This document shows, in pieces, positions 5,659-6,031 of a DNA stretch of 6,031 nt; position 1 is the stretch's first letter, and the number at the start of each line of letters is the position of its first letter. The notes beneath the pieces were generated by a model that saw nothing but the letters and a program-made list of their open reading frames with translations, was not told the DNA's origin and did no database searches. The stretch comes from an uncultured Collinsella sp. (GTDB lineage Bacteria > Actinomycetota > Coriobacteriia > Coriobacteriales > Coriobacteriaceae): contig USQE01000076.1 in NCBI GenBank assembly GCA_900556675.1, positions 1 to 6,031 on the forward strand. Direction: 5' to 3'. Both the position numbers and the translations under genes were made by a program.

Positions 5659-6031
5659 ATGAGTGGCATGGACCGACATAGCGAGCTCCAGCAGCACAAG
5701 ACGGCGGCCGAGTACCGCCAAGCTGCCGACGAGCACGTGCGGACCCTTAAGGATTTCTGGAAGGATTTCCTGGTGAGCGGTCTGTTTGTGTTGGCCGCCA
5801 TCGTTGCCATCTTTGCGTGTCTGGCCTGGTTTGCCGCGAATAACCGAGTGAGCGCCACGGGGGGTACGATCGGGGCGAAGGCGGATCGGTACACGCTGAC
5901 CGCCGCGGGCGAGGGTGAGTCCGGCGCGCACGTGGGCTATTACGAGCGCTCCGAGCGCACGCCCGAGGAAAAGTATGCCATCGATGGCCTGGATACGACC
6001 GACGCCATGACGGTAACGCTCGGCTCCAACC
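5659..6031 (+). CDS. Single-pass membrane protein with probable exported domain (3' end cut by window)
   Basis: The visible 124 residues start with a charged 36-residue cytoplasmic segment rich in E, K, R and Q. A hydrophobic membrane span follows at about residues 38-59. After it come the phrase WFAANNRVSATGG (57-69) and a polar domain containing many T, E, D and G. No lipobox cysteine is present at the end of the span. The span followed by an aromatic, N-rich and VSATG stretch resembles the leader region of SipW/TasA-like surface proteins of Gram-positive bacteria. That resemblance is from memory and is not proof. The start is the first ATG after an in-frame TAA at 5653-5655. The internal ATG at 5668 is an alternative. 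The ribosome binding site is weak (AGGG at 5643-5646, 12 nt away). The function is not recognised. Confidence 0.75.
   Translation, partial: MSGMDRHSELQQHKTAAEYRQAADEHVRTLKDFWKDFLVSGLFVLAAIVAIFACLAWFAANNRVSATGGTIGAKADRYTLTAAGEGESGAHVGYYERSERTPEEKYAIDGLDTTDAMTVTLGSN

Overview
This window looks like chromosomal DNA of a high-GC actinobacterium of the Coriobacteriia, most like Collinsella. The basis is the strong G/C preference at third codon positions, the protein styles and the repeat-rich intergenic DNA. This is inferred from the sequence alone; no database was searched.

Layout. Positions 1-51 hold nothing I can assign. A 43-nt near-perfect hairpin (52-94) lies past the end of coaX, a type III pantothenate kinase gene on the minus strand (138-923). 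A divergent intergenic region (924-1119) carries a 16-bp perfect palindrome and probable promoters for both sides. It leads to an initiator tRNA-fMet gene (1120-1196) and its intrinsic terminator (1206-1235). The next ~560 bp contain no gene. They hold a very regular array of ten 16-nt repeats in strictly alternating orientation (1286-1664), arranged as five dyads with exactly 25-nt internal spacers. After it comes a large flavoprotein of the 2,4-dienoyl-CoA/enoate reductase family (1806-3836): an FMN TIM barrel, a 4Fe-4S site and an FAD/NAD(P)H module. It ends in a strong terminator (3863-3898).

The second half starts with four exact 12-bp direct repeats at a perfect 23-bp period (3931-4011). 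These sit immediately upstream of a solitary AAA-type ATPase with a C-terminal DUF4143/nuclease-like region (4071-5375). A long imperfect hairpin (5415-5480) lies in the following intergenic gap. The window ends inside a single-pass membrane protein with a probable exported domain (5659 to the edge).

The genes do not form one operon or pathway. coaX (CoA synthesis), the initiator tRNA and the flavoenzyme appear to be independent transcription units. The flavoenzyme may use acyl-CoA substrates, but nothing here ties it to coaX. The most notable material is non-coding: the alternating-dyad array, the 23-bp iterons in front of the ATPase, and two long hairpins. The iterons plus the ATPase look like a self-contained, separately regulated cassette bounded by a terminator and a hairpin. 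This is the best candidate for an uncharacterised system, though its function cannot be read from sequence.
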